This document shows, piece by piece, positions 44,798 to 52,989 of a stretch of DNA of 64,000 nt. The stretch comes from Embleya scabrispora (lineage in GTDB: Bacteria; Actinomycetota; Actinomycetes; Streptomycetales; Streptomycetaceae). The notes beneath the pieces are model-generated. The model saw only the letters and a program-made list of their open reading frames with translations, was not told the origin of the DNA and did no database searches. The first letter of the stretch is position 1. Each line of letters starts with the position of its first letter. The stretch covers positions 4,443,501-4,507,500 of the forward strand of contig NZ_MWQN01000001.1 in assembly GCF_002024165.1 (NCBI RefSeq). The letters run 5' to 3'. Both the position numbers and the translations under genes were made by a program.

Positions 44798-45961
44798 CTA
44801 CAGATACAGCCCTTCGCCCCCGTGCCGGGGCCGTTCGATCTCCACCGGCGCCGCCCCGTTGCGCAGCGCGTACAACTCGGCCAGCGTCGCGTGTGTACCG
44901 ATGCCGTCGGCGGTGCCCAGCCATTCGCGCGCCTCGGCGAATTCCAGCGGGCCGACGTCGATCTGGGCCAGACAACGACCGGGGCGGACCACCGCCGGGT
45001 GCAGCCGGCCCAGGCTCTCGTTGGTGGTGATCGCGACCATCACGTTGCGCCCCTGGCCGAGCAGGCCGTCGGTGAGGTTGAGCAGCCGGGACAGCGCCTG
45101 ACCCGCCGAGCGTTTGGCCTCGCCCCGGATCAACTCGTCGCAGTCCTCCAGGACCAGCAGCCGCCACTTCTGCTTCTTCGACTTGTCGTGCGACTCCTCG
45201 TCCTCGTCGCCGCGCCCGATCGCGACGTCCATCAGGTAGCCGGTGTCGCCGAACAGCGCCTCGGGGTCCAGGACGCAGTCCATCCGACACCAGTCCTGCC
45301 ACGCGCGGGCCAGCGCGCGCAGCGCCGTGGTCTTGCCGGTGCCGGGCGGCCCGTGCAGCAGGATCAACCGCCCCGACACGTCGTCGGGCGTGACCTTCAT
45401 CAGCCGGTCGAACGCGCCGGCGGTGGGCCCCGTGTAGTTGCGGCGGATGTCCTCCCAGGGCGCGGCGGTGATCGCCCGGGTGGTGCGGTACGGGCCGCGC
45501 CGGGCGGAGAAGTACCAAAAGCCCATCGCCACGGCCTCGTCCTTGGGCGGCGGGTCGGCCGCCGCGCCCTTGACCGCCTTCTTCAACACCGCGCGGCCGA
45601 CCTTCTCGTCGACGGCGGTCACGGTCACCTCGCCGCCGCCGCTGCGCCAGCGCACCGACCGCAGGGTCCAGCCGTCGCCGACGGCGAGTTGGGAGGAACG
45701 GTCGTCCTCCTCCACGGCGCGGACCACTCTGGCGCCGCGCGGGACGAGTCGGGCGCCGGGCTTGACCCGATCCAGGCGGGTGGTCCTGGCCCAGGGCTGG
45801 GCGCCGGTCAGGAAGGCGGCGAGGGCGAGTCCGTCCACGGCGTCGTACGGGGTGTCCGCGTCGTCGAGTCCGAACACGAAGGGCAACAGCGTTGATGGGT
45901 CGTCACCGGCTGAATTCGGCGCCCCATCCGGTGGGCGGGGCGTCTGGCGAGGCATCGACAT
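44798..45961 (-). CDS. AAA+ ATPase with N-terminal DUF5925-like domain
   Basis: A 387-residue protein. The first ~175 residues (LPFVFGLDDADTPYDAVDGLALAAFLTG onward) form a beta-rich domain of the kind labelled DUF5925 in streptomycetes. Then comes an AAA+ module of the AAA/BCS1 class: Walker A HGPPGTGKTT (~205), Walker B LLVLEDCDEL, sensor MVAITTNE and HPAVVRPGR with the arginine-finger position. It probably remodels an unknown protein partner. ATG 45961 is used; ATG 45955 is also possible. No clear ribosome site is seen. Confidence 0.85.
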   Translation of the reverse strand: MSMPRQTPRPPDGAPNSAGDDPSTLLPFVFGLDDADTPYDAVDGLALAAFLTGAQPWARTTRLDRVKPGARLVPRGARVVRAVEEDDRSSQLAVGDGWTLRSVRWRSGGGEVTVTAVDEKVGRAVLKKAVKGAAADPPPKDEAVAMGFWYFSARRGPYRTTRAITAAPWEDIRRNYTGPTAGAFDRLMKVTPDDVSGRLILLHGPPGTGKTTALRALARAWQDWCRMDCVLDPEALFGDTGYLMDVAIGRGDEDEESHDKSKKQKWRLLVLEDCDELIRGEAKRSAGQALSRLLNLTDGLLGQGRNVMVAITTNESLGRLHPAVVRPGRCLAQIDVGPLEFAEAREWLGTADGIGTHATLAELYALRNGAAPVEIERPRHGGEGLYL

Positions 45962-46068
45962 GATTTCGATGATCCGGTGCCCCGGGCCGTCCGTACAGGG
46001 GTTTACACATAGCGGTTTCCGGGCCGGACAAGGGCTCGGGAGCCCCGCCGGGGGATCGGGGGCACGCC

Positions 46069-46437
46069 TCAGCGCGGATAGGCCGCCTCGACCGCGCCCA
46101 GTGCGGCGCCGATCGCCTCGTCGCGGGTCAGGCCGAGCCGGTGTGCGCGGTGCGCGTATTCGAGCGCGGCCTCGCTCGCCGCCCGGTGGGCGTGGTCCCC
46201 GACCGCGGCGACGAAGCTGCCCGAGCGGCCCCGGGTCTCGATCACGCCGTCCGCCTCCAACTCGCGATAGGCGCGCGCGACCGTGTTGGGTGCCAGGCCG
46301 AGTTCGCCGGCCAACCCGCGTACGGTCGGCAGTCTGGTGCCGGCGGGCAGCGTGCCGGCCCGGGCCTGATCGGCGAGCTGCCCCCGAATCTGCTCGAACG
46401 GTGCGACGGACGAGGCCGGATCGATGGTGATCACCAT
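46069..46437 (-). CDS. GntR-family regulator, YtrA subgroup
   Basis: A 122-residue regulator: GntR winged HTH (PFEQIRGQLADQARAGTLPAGTRLPTVRGLAGELGLAPNTVARAYRELEADGVIETR, seen as the standard pattern over residues 13-70) and a short ~45-residue helical tail, the layout of YtrA-type members that usually control ABC transporter operons. No such operon follows; AAA+ gene 44798-45961 lies downstream on the same strand. TAGGCT lies seven bases before ATG 46437, so the mRNA is probably leaderless. Confidence 0.88.
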   Translation of the reverse strand: MVITIDPASSVAPFEQIRGQLADQARAGTLPAGTRLPTVRGLAGELGLAPNTVARAYRELEADGVIETRGRSGSFVAAVGDHAHRAASEAALEYAHRAHRLGLTRDEAIGAALGAVEAAYPR

Positions 46438-46681
46438 GCGGGCGAGCCTAGACCCGCCGGGGTCGCGGGCCGGGCAACCGGGTGCGATTCGGCGGTGGCG
46501 GGCGGTGAGGGACGGGGCTTCCCCGCCGGTGGGGATTCGTCAGTGAAGATGGCGAATTGCTCGGTCGCGATGCCATGAACCGTCGTGCCGAATTCGAACG
46601 GAGCCCGCGAGAACGCCGCGGCTGCGGCACGGTGGACCCGACGAACCCAGCGTGGCCACACGCTCACCGAAGGGGGAATCC

Positions 46682-46843
46682 GTGTCCGACCTGCCGCCGA
46701 TCCGGTCGTCGTCCGCCGTGGACGCCGAGCCGCTCGACTCCCACCGGCGCGCGCCCGCGTCCGCGGTGGCCCCGCACTCGGCCCGCGACGACCGGGATCC
46801 GGACGACGATCCGCACGTCGCCGCCCCGGCCCGGGGCGTCTGA
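46682..46843 (+). CDS. Short acidic ORF (53 aa) leading the unassigned cassette
   Basis: GTG 46682 follows AAGGGGG at a good distance, and the next gene starts one base after its stop, which suggests translational coupling. The product (SDLPPIRSSSAVDAEPLDS ... DDRDPDDDPHVAAPARGV) is disordered and acidic, with no known family. The coding claim rests on the ribosome site and tight spacing only. Confidence 0.45.
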   Translation: MSDLPPIRSSSAVDAEPLDSHRRAPASAVAPHSARDDRDPDDDPHVAAPARGV

Positions 46844-46844
46844 G

Positions 46845-48281
46845 ATGACCCACCCCGAGGAGCGACCGCTCGACCCGGTCGACTCGCTCGATCCGTTCGC
46901 CTCCGAGGACGTCGACGCACCGCGCGAACCCGGCGGCGGGGCCCGCACGCCGGTGTCGCCGACCGTCCCCGGACCGGCCGACGGGGCGTGGGCCGGCGAG
47001 GCTTGGCCCGACGAGGAGTTCGGGCCCGCGGAGTCGGCCGCGACGGTGATCGTCACCCACGACGGAACCGGCCGGCACCACTTCGGCGCGGGCTCGCCCC
47101 CGGCCGCGCCGCATCGGCCGCGCCAGGCCCGTGAGGGACCGATCTGGGCGGAGGAGAGCGACCTGGTCCGGCGTACGTTCGTGCCGCCCAAGGGCTACTT
47201 GCGCGCCCAGGGCATGATGTCCCGGCAGTTGATCCTGCTCACCGGCGAGGCCCGGTCCGGAAAACGCACGCTGGCCCTGCATCTGATGCAGGATCAGCAC
47301 GTGGAGAGCGTGATCGCGCTCGATCCCGACGAAGACCTGACCACCCGTCGGATCCAGCGCGGTCGGGGTTACGTGGTCGACTCCGTCGGCGCCGACGCGC
47401 TCGCCGGCTACACCCGCGGCGACCTGGAACTGCTGCGCCGCCGCCTGGTCGAGCGCGGCAGCGTCCTGGTCGCCACGGCGGTCGTCGGCGCACCGATGCT
47501 CGGCGTGTGGGCGCCCTGGCACGTACCGTGCGCCCGACCCGATCCGGTCCAGGTGCTGCACAGCCACCTCACCGACCGCCTGGGTCCGGGCTGGCAGCGC
47601 CGGCACCTGGACCTGGTGGACGAGGACATCGCCGAACTGGTGCGCGCCGACGGCGGCCGGCCCGCACGGGCCGCGAGGATCGCCGCCGAGCTGGCCGGCT
47701 TCGCCGACGGCGGGTTTCCCAGGACCCAGGTGCTGAACGCGCTGCGCGATCGTGAGCACGCGGCGGTGGCCGGCTGGCTGCGGGCCCATCCGGCCTGTGC
47801 CGACTGGGCGCTGATGATCGCCGCCGCGGTGTTCGAGGGGCACGACTACGGCATCGTCGCCGAGCGGGCCGCGGCGCTGCGCGCGATGCTCGCCGAGCAC
47901 CTGCCGGCCTCGGCCGGCGCGTCGGCCGACGGGTGGCCGCCGCAGCCCCGGTCCGCGCGCCTGGACCTGATCGACGCGACCGCGGTCGCCGCCGACGCCA
48001 CCCGGGACGGGGCCCGCTACCGGCTGGACGTGGTGCGCTTCAACCGGCCGCGCTGGGCGGCGTCGGTCCGCGAGCACGTCTGGGACGTCTACCCCGATCT
48101 GCGCGACCCGCTGGTCGAGTGGTTGGCCGCGACCCCCCGCCGGCCGGCCGACGTCCACCGGGTCGCGGCCCGGGCCGCGGGCGCGTTCATGGCCGGGGGC
48201 GGGGGCATCGGCCGCTGGGCCCGATCCACCGGTGGGCCGCGGCCGGTGGTGCGCGGCGCGCCATGGCGGTCCCGGCGCTGA
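46845..48281 (+). CDS. P-loop protein of unknown function, first part (probable frameshift near 48197-48206)
   Basis: The 478-residue frame begins one base after the short ORF. An acidic N-terminal ~100 residues precede TFVPPKGYLRAQGMMSRQLILLTGEARSGKRTLAL, where GEARSGKRT is a Walker-A-like loop (Arg between Lys and Thr is non-standard), then VIALDPDEDLTTRRIQRGRGYVVDS and a long helical region. The last ~25 residues (IGRWARSTGGPRPVVRGAPW) look out of frame. Adding one G in the run GGGGGCGGGGG at 48195-48206 would continue the protein into the next frame (LGPIHRWAAAGGARRAMAVPALRAAAQD), giving ~698 residues ending at 48940. I do not recognise a family. Confidence 0.65.
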   Translation: MTHPEERPLDPVDSLDPFASEDVDAPREPGGGARTPVSPTVPGPADGAWAGEAWPDEEFGPAESAATVIVTHDGTGRHHFGAGSPPAAPHRPRQAREGPIWAEESDLVRRTFVPPKGYLRAQGMMSRQLILLTGEARSGKRTLALHLMQDQHVESVIALDPDEDLTTRRIQRGRGYVVDSVGADALAGYTRGDLELLRRRLVERGSVLVATAVVGAPMLGVWAPWHVPCARPDPVQVLHSHLTDRLGPGWQRRHLDLVDEDIAELVRADGGRPARAARIAAELAGFADGGFPRTQVLNALRDREHAAVAGWLRAHPACADWALMIAAAVFEGHDYGIVAERAAALRAMLAEHLPASAGASADGWPPQPRSARLDLIDATAVAADATRDGARYRLDVVRFNRPRWAASVREHVWDVYPDLRDPLVEWLAATPRRPADVHRVAARAAGAFMAGGGGIGRWARSTGGPRPVVRGAPWRSRR

Positions 48282-48940
48282 GGGCGGCGGCCCAGGACGC
48301 GGTGGTGGCCACGCAGGTACGGCACCTGGTGGAGGCGTGGAGCCGGGACACCACCCACCCGGGGCTGCGCCTGATGGCCGCCCGCGCCTACCCCGGTCTC
48401 GCCTCCGTCTATCCCGGCCCGACGCTGACCGGCCTGCTGCGCCTGGCCCGGACCGGGGATCGTGCGGTGGCGGAGGCGGCCCGGGACGGTATCGCGACGC
48501 TGTGTCGGGAGGGCATCCGCGCCGAATCGGTCCTGGAGCGGGTGGAGGACTGGGAAGAGGCCGCCGCCGCGGCCGAGTTGGCCGCACACCTCGTGCTCGA
48601 CGAGGGGGCCGGCGGGTCGCCGGCCGACGACCGGTTCCTGGCGGTGGTCCGGAACGCGGTCACCGATCGGGACGGATATGCCGTCGTGGCGCGGCTGTTC
48701 ACCCGACTGCTCGGGGCCGGTGCGGGTGATCCGACCCGCGCCTCGGCGCTGCGGGAGGGCCTGACGCGGCTGTTCGGTCCGGGGCGCGACCACGGGCTGG
48801 AACGACTCGCCTTCGACCTGACCCGGCTCGCCTACGAGGGGCTGCCGAACGGCGAGGTGATCGACATCGGGGTGCTCGAACCGGCGATCCGGGCGTTCGA
48901 GGCGCCGATCCTCGGGCCGAACGAGGGTGCCGGCGCATGA
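48263..48940 (+). CDS. Helical continuation of the P-loop protein, or separate 225-aa protein
   Basis: The frame is open upstream of ATG 48263 and the sequence just before it (RWAAAGGARRA) reads as protein, so it is most likely the C-terminal part of the preceding gene after a one-base frameshift. If separate, it starts at ATG 48263, overlapping the previous frame by 19 bases, without a good ribosome site. The sequence is all-helical, HEAT- or TPR-like (GLRLMAARAYPGLASVYPG; AVAEAARDGIATLCREG; AAAAAELAAHLVLDE). Its stop overlaps the next ATG by four bases (ATGA). Confidence 0.55.
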   Translation: MAVPALRAAAQDAVVATQVRHLVEAWSRDTTHPGLRLMAARAYPGLASVYPGPTLTGLLRLARTGDRAVAEAARDGIATLCREGIRAESVLERVEDWEEAAAAAELAAHLVLDEGAGGSPADDRFLAVVRNAVTDRDGYAVVARLFTRLLGAGAGDPTRASALREGLTRLFGPGRDHGLERLAFDLTRLAYEGLPNGEVIDIGVLEPAIRAFEAPILGPNEGAGA

Positions 48941-49941
48941 TCGACGAACCCCTGTCCCTGGTCCGCCCCGTCGGCGGATCGCGCCTGGTCGCCTACCTGC
49001 GGTACCGCCTGGGCCGGCGTGCGCGGCGGGTGCTCGCGGTGCCGTCGAGCGCGGGGCCGATGCCGACCTTCGCGGAGATCCGCGGGGCGGGCGAGCTGTG
49101 GTGGGTCACCGTCCGCGAGTTCGCCGAGGTGCGTACGTTCGAGGTGCGGGTCGACGCGGCGGGGGAACGGTCCGGCCGGGTCGAGGTGCAGCTGCGGTGG
49201 TGGGTGCACGATCCGAGGGTGGTCGCCCGGCATCGGGCGGTGGACGCCGCGGCCTTCGTCTATCGCGATGTGGCCAACCGGATGCGTGCGGTGTTGGCGG
49301 GTGCGGGGGGTGCGGATGGTGCCGGTGGCGCGGATGGTGCCGCCGATGTCGACGACGGACGGTTGCAGCGTGCGCTCGATATCGCGTTGTCGGACACGAT
49401 CGTGCTCGCGGAATACGGGCTCGGTTATCGCCTGGTGGGGGCGTTTCTGCGTGCGGAGCCGATATCGGCCGATGATCGCGGGGAGTTGGACCGGGCGCGG
49501 GCGGCGATTCCGCTGGAAAAGGAGCGGCAGCGGCTGACCCTGATGCGGATGGAGTTTCACCGGGGGCTGATTCGGGAGGGACCGGAGGCGCTGATCGCCT
49601 ACTGGTTGACCCGATTTCCCGATCAGATCAAGGCCGTGGTGGATCACTTGGACGACCGGGGAATGACGCGGGGCGTCGATGGTGCACCCGGTGCACCCGG
49701 TGTGCCCGGTGCGGCTGGTACGCCTGCCGCTTCGGTCGCGCCCGGCACGCCGGCCGGGGAACTGCTCGCGCTGCTCGGGGACGCCGACGACTTCGAGCGG
49801 AATCAGCTGCGCAAGGCGCTGGTATCCGGCCTGGCCGCGTCCGGGCCGCGCGGGATGGCGGTGCTGCGCGAACTCGGCTGGTGGCACGACCTGGTGGGCG
49901 ACGACGCGTGGGCGGACGAGGCGGGCGAGTCGTCGGCGTAG
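48937..49941 (+). CDS. Uncharacterised protein, last gene of the cassette (334 aa)
   Basis: ATG 48937 overlaps the preceding stop in ATGA, so translation is coupled. The N-terminal ~120 residues (PTFAEIRGAGELWWVTVREFAEVRTFEVRVDAAGERS - VEVQLRWWVHDPRVVARHRA - YRDVANRMRAVLA) are beta-rich and then helical, faintly like a band-7/SPFH domain, but this is not secure. Two low-complexity Gly/Ala/Asp and Gly/Pro/Ala stretches (near residues 125-140 and 245-270) interrupt it. The C-terminus is helical. No membrane segment is present. Family not recognised. Confidence 0.75.
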   Translation: MIDEPLSLVRPVGGSRLVAYLRYRLGRRARRVLAVPSSAGPMPTFAEIRGAGELWWVTVREFAEVRTFEVRVDAAGERSGRVEVQLRWWVHDPRVVARHRAVDAAAFVYRDVANRMRAVLAGAGGADGAGGADGAADVDDGRLQRALDIALSDTIVLAEYGLGYRLVGAFLRAEPISADDRGELDRARAAIPLEKERQRLTLMRMEFHRGLIREGPEALIAYWLTRFPDQIKAVVDHLDDRGMTRGVDGAPGAPGVPGAAGTPAASVAPGTPAGELLALLGDADDFERNQLRKALVSGLAASGPRGMAVLRELGWWHDLVGDDAWADEAGESSA

Positions 49942-49949
49942 GGGGCGGC

Positions 49950-49988
49950 GAAAGGGCCACCCGCTCGATGCGAGCGGGTGGCCCTTTC
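49950..49988 (+). terminator. Strong terminator of the unassigned cassette
   Basis: An 18-bp perfect stem (GAAAGGGCCACCCGCTCG with its complement) closes an ATG loop, 9 bases after the stop at 49941, with A/T at the stem base (AAAGGG/CCCTTT). It may also serve the convergent rpmG gene. Confidence 0.9.
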
Positions 49989-50050
49989 GATTTCGGCCCG
50001 AAATCCGAGTGCTTCCGGCTGCCTACGGTTGCGTGTCCGCTTCCGGTTGC

Positions 50051-50215
50051 CTATCGCTCTTCGCGGAACAGCACGTGCTTTCCGGCGGCCGGGTCGTACT
50101 TGCGCAGCGTCATCCGGTCCGGATCGTTGCGCCGGTTCTTTCGGGTCACGTAGGTGAATCCGGTCCCGGCGGTGGACCGAAGCTTTACGATCGGACGAAG
50201 CTCACTGCGAGCCAT
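50051..50215 (-). CDS. rpmG: Ribosomal protein L33, zinc-independent (cysteine-free) form
   Basis: A 54-residue protein reading [19 protein letters not shown], then [15 protein letters not shown] and [16 protein letters not shown]: a complete bacterial L33 (50S subunit). It has none of the four zinc-binding cysteines, so it is the C-minus paralogue, which in streptomycetes replaces the zinc form under zinc limitation and is often Zur-controlled. No Zur-like AT-rich dyad is visible upstream and no other C-minus ribosomal genes are adjacent. ATG 50215 follows GGGAGG. Confidence 0.93.
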   Translation of the reverse strand: MARSELRPIVKLRSTAGTGFTYVTRKNRRNDPDRMTLRKYDPAAGKHVLFREER

Positions 50216-50397
50216 GGACGCCTCCCGGAGTTTTCGAAGTCTGTCCCGACGGGTGCTTCAAGGCGGATGGGCACCCCGTTATTCCACGACGCCATTCGCG
50301 GGAGCGAGAGGGCGCCGGGCGCGCCCCGGCGGACGGGTGCGGCGGGGGGTTCGGAAACCACGGGCGCGCCGGGTGTCGCCGGTGCGATGCTTGCCCG

Positions 50398-51135
50398 GTG
50401 AACCGATCGGACGTGCTGCTTCAGATCCCCGCCGAACTGCAACAGTTCCTGCCGCCGCGCCTGCGCGGGCTGCCGGTGACCGCCCCCGCCGACGGGGATT
50501 CGACGCTCGGACACCTGGTCGAATCGGTCGGCCCGCCGCTGCCCGAGGTGGGCGGACTGCTCGTCGACGGCCGCGAGGTGGCGTCGGGATATCGACCGGT
50601 GGGCGGCGAGGTGGTCGACGTGCTGCCGATCCGGCGCCCGCAGGCGATTCCGGAGTTCGCCGACGCGGCACCGCGCTTCCTGCTCGACGTGCACCTGGGC
50701 GCGCTGGCCCGCCGGATGCGGCTGGTCGGGATCGACACCGCGTATCACAACGACTGCGACGACCCGACCCTGGTGATCCAGGCCAACGCCGAACGCCGGG
50801 TGCTGCTCACCCAGGACCGGGGGCTGCTGCGGCGCAAGAACCTGTGGTTCGGGGCGTACGTGTACGGGATCCGCGCCGACGCCCAACTCGACGACCTGCT
50901 CCGCCGGTTCGCGCTGCCGCTCGCGCCCTGGACGCGCTGTACGGCGTGCAACGGCGAGCTGCGTGCGGCCACCCGCGAGGAGGTCGAGTCCGAGGTCGAG
51001 GCGGGCACGCTGGACAGGGTGGACGCGTTCGCCCGGTGCCGGGCCTGCGACCGGGTGTACTGGCACGGGGCGCACGGCGGCCACCTGGACGAGATCGTGG
51101 AGGCGGCGCGGCGGACGGCGGCGGGCATCCGCTGA
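50398..51135 (+). CDS. Mut7-C RNase-domain protein with ubiquitin-like N-terminus and zinc ribbon
   Basis: A 245-residue protein. Residues ~1-85 resemble a ThiS/MoaD-like ubiquitin fold (GLPVTAPADGDSTLGHLVESVG ... VDVLPI). Residues ~95-180 are the Mut7-C PIN-like nuclease domain with aspartates in FLLDVHLGALARRMRLVGIDTAY, DDPTLVIQA and LLTQDRGLLRR. Residues ~181-225 hold two CxxC pairs (RCTACNG; RCRACDRVYW), a zinc ribbon. This three-part order is the usual Mut7-C/UPF form and suggests an RNA-processing nuclease. GTG 50398 has no strong ribosome site. Confidence 0.9.
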   Translation: MNRSDVLLQIPAELQQFLPPRLRGLPVTAPADGDSTLGHLVESVGPPLPEVGGLLVDGREVASGYRPVGGEVVDVLPIRRPQAIPEFADAAPRFLLDVHLGALARRMRLVGIDTAYHNDCDDPTLVIQANAERRVLLTQDRGLLRRKNLWFGAYVYGIRADAQLDDLLRRFALPLAPWTRCTACNGELRAATREEVESEVEAGTLDRVDAFARCRACDRVYWHGAHGGHLDEIVEAARRTAAGIR

Positions 51136-51159
51136 GTCCGCGCGGCGTGGCACCGGGGT

Positions 51160-51194
51160 CGCCGACCGGGCCGCACGCGGCGGCCCGGTCGGCG
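51160..51194. terminator. Bidirectional hairpin between the Mut7-C and pirin genes
   Basis: CGCCGACCGGGCCG pairs with CGGCCCGGTCGGCG, 14 bp around a 7-base loop, between convergent stops at 51135 and 51205. Confidence 0.8.
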
Positions 51195-51204
51195 GACGGG
51201 GCCA

Positions 51205-52170
51205 CTAACGCACGCGGCCCCGGGCCCGCAGCGGGACCGCCGGCAGCTCCGGTGCGGTCATTCGGGGCGCCGCGTAGCCGGTGACGGTGCCGAAGTCCGA
51301 CCCGTCCTCCCAAGCCGTGCGCGCGGTCGCGATCTCCTCGCCGGTCCGCGCCACGAAGTTCCACCACATCACGATCTCCTCGGCGAACGGCTCGCCGCCG
51401 ATGAGCATCAGGTCCGCGCCGTCGGCGGACCGTACGGACAACGAGGTCCGGCCGCAACCGAGGTACAGCAGCCCGCCTCGGGTCAGCGGCACGCCGTCCA
51501 CCTCGGCCTCGCCCGACATCGACATCACCGCGTACTCGAAGTCCGGCTCCAGCGGCGGCCTTACGTCGGTGCCCGGGGCCAGGGTCAGATCCGCGCCGAC
51601 CAGCGGGGTGTACGCGGTGCCCGGTGAGGTCGCGCCGTCGAGCGTACCCATGATCACCGTGGCGGTCAGGCCGCCGCCGGTGACGATCGGGAGTTCGGTG
51701 TGGTGCTCGAAGTGCGGGTCCACATGCCGGTGCTCGTTCGGCAGCGCGACCCACAGCTGCGCCCCGTGCAGCAGCCGGGCGTGCTCCTTCGGCGACTCCT
51801 CGGAGTGCGAGATGGCCCGCCCGGACGTCATCAGCCCCAGTTCGCCGGGCCGCACGGTGGCCAGACTGCCCAGGCTGTCCCGGTGCAGCACGGTGCCCTC
51901 GCGCAGCCAGCTCACCGTCTGCAGGCCCAGGTGCGGGTGCGGCGGAACCTGCATGCCGGGCCGATCGGCGATGTCGTCCGGCCCGTAGTGGTCCACGAAG
52001 CACCAGGCGCCGATCATCCGCCGACCCAGGCTGGGCAGCAGCCGACGGACCATGTGGCTCTCGCCCAGCAGTACATCGCGCGACTTCAGCAGCTCGCGCA
52101 CGGGTTCGCCCGACACGTCGGCCCGGCCACCGCACGTGGTCAGGGTCGGTCGGGTATCGAGGTTGCTCAT
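51205..52170 (-). CDS. Pirin-family bicupin protein
   Basis: A 321-residue pirin. The N-terminal cupin has the metal-binding set in PHPHLGLQTVSWL (two His), HRDSLGS and the Glu of ISHSEES; further PNEHRHVDPHFEHH follows. The C-terminal half is the second cupin (VMSMSGEAEVDG; LMLIGGEPFAEEIVMWWNFVARTGEEI, the pirin signature). Bacterial pirins bind Fe and some act as quercetinases; the role here is unknown. ATG 52170 is preceded by TACCGT six bases upstream, so a leaderless message is likely, and the longer upstream frame is rejected. Confidence 0.93.
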   Translation of the reverse strand: MSNLDTRPTLTTCGGRADVSGEPVRELLKSRDVLLGESHMVRRLLPSLGRRMIGAWCFVDHYGPDDIADRPGMQVPPHPHLGLQTVSWLREGTVLHRDSLGSLATVRPGELGLMTSGRAISHSEESPKEHARLLHGAQLWVALPNEHRHVDPHFEHHTELPIVTGGGLTATVIMGTLDGATSPGTAYTPLVGADLTLAPGTDVRPPLEPDFEYAVMSMSGEAEVDGVPLTRGGLLYLGCGRTSLSVRSADGADLMLIGGEPFAEEIVMWWNFVARTGEEIATARTAWEDGSDFGTVTGYAAPRMTAPELPAVPLRARGRVR

Positions 52171-52455
52171 GCCGTCACGGTACGCGGCGGAGCGAGGGCG
52201 CGGGGCGCGCGGGCAACCGTACGGTCCGGGGCCGGCGGGAAACGGATGATCCGGCGGCCTTGGCGATCTTCGCGGCCCGAAGGCCCTCATCGGGCACCCG
52301 GCTCCGTGATATGCCCGGGCCCGCGCGTGGAACCGCCTCCCCGCCGATTTCACGCCGGCCGACCACCTGGCAATCGGCAACATGTACACGGGTAACCCGC
52401 CCACCGCGGCCCGAGCCCTCCGCGCCGACCCGGCCTACCGAAGCCGCGGGGATCG

Positions 52456-52809
52456 TCAGGCGGCCGGGCCGTTTTGGCAGAGGAGGAAGCCGGTGGCCTG
52501 GAGGGTGACGGCCAGCAGGGCCACCGGGATTCCCACCGCGTAGCGGCGGCGGGGGTGGGGTGGGAGGACCAGGGCGAGGAAGGCGACGATGAAGGACAGT
52601 ACGAACATGCCGAAGACCCAGGGCAGCCTGGTGTCGTACCAGTCGCGGCAGGCCTGGTCGGCGCAGGATTCGGTGCCGCCGCCGAGTCCGAGCAGCACGA
52701 ACAGGTCGGTCATCGCGACCACGACGAACGCGAACAGGCCACCGACGAACGTCATCGCGCGAGCGAATCCGTGCTCGCCGGCGTCGGGGGTGGGAGGCGT
52801 GTAGGTCAT
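52456..52809 (-). CDS. Small membrane protein (117 aa, three transmembrane segments)
   Basis: Three hydrophobic segments are visible: AMTFVGGLFAFVVVAMTDLFVLL, WVFGMFVLSFIVAFLALVL and VGIPVALLAVTLQATGFLL. A loop between the first two holds two cysteines (ESCADQACRDW), likely outside the membrane and able to form a disulfide; one more cysteine is near the end. Family not recognised. TAGCGT lies seven bases before ATG 52809, consistent with a leaderless transcript; the frame above it is not used. Confidence 0.8.
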   Translation of the reverse strand: MTYTPPTPDAGEHGFARAMTFVGGLFAFVVVAMTDLFVLLGLGGGTESCADQACRDWYDTRLPWVFGMFVLSFIVAFLALVLPPHPRRRYAVGIPVALLAVTLQATGFLLCQNGPAA

Positions 52810-52989
52810 GCGGCTCACGCTAGGTGGCGGGGTCGGGCCGGACATCCGTACAGGTACTCACTTCGGCGAGGGCCGCACGGACGACACATCGGCCGTACGG
52901 GCGAGGGCCGAGAGGGAAAACGCCCGTCACGGAAGCGAGTTGCCGAAGCGCCGCACCCGCCGCGTTCGCCGAAGCGCCGCACCCGCCCC

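Noticed and set aside
50216-50300. Zur box upstream of the zinc-independent L33 gene
   Set aside because: No AT-rich TGAAAA-type dyad could be found in the upstream bases.
52319-52455. Possible remnant of a + strand gene (WNRLPADFTPADHLAIGNMYTG)
   Set aside because: Third positions are GC-biased and the sequence reads like protein, but it is too short and has no start, family match or clear boundary to call.
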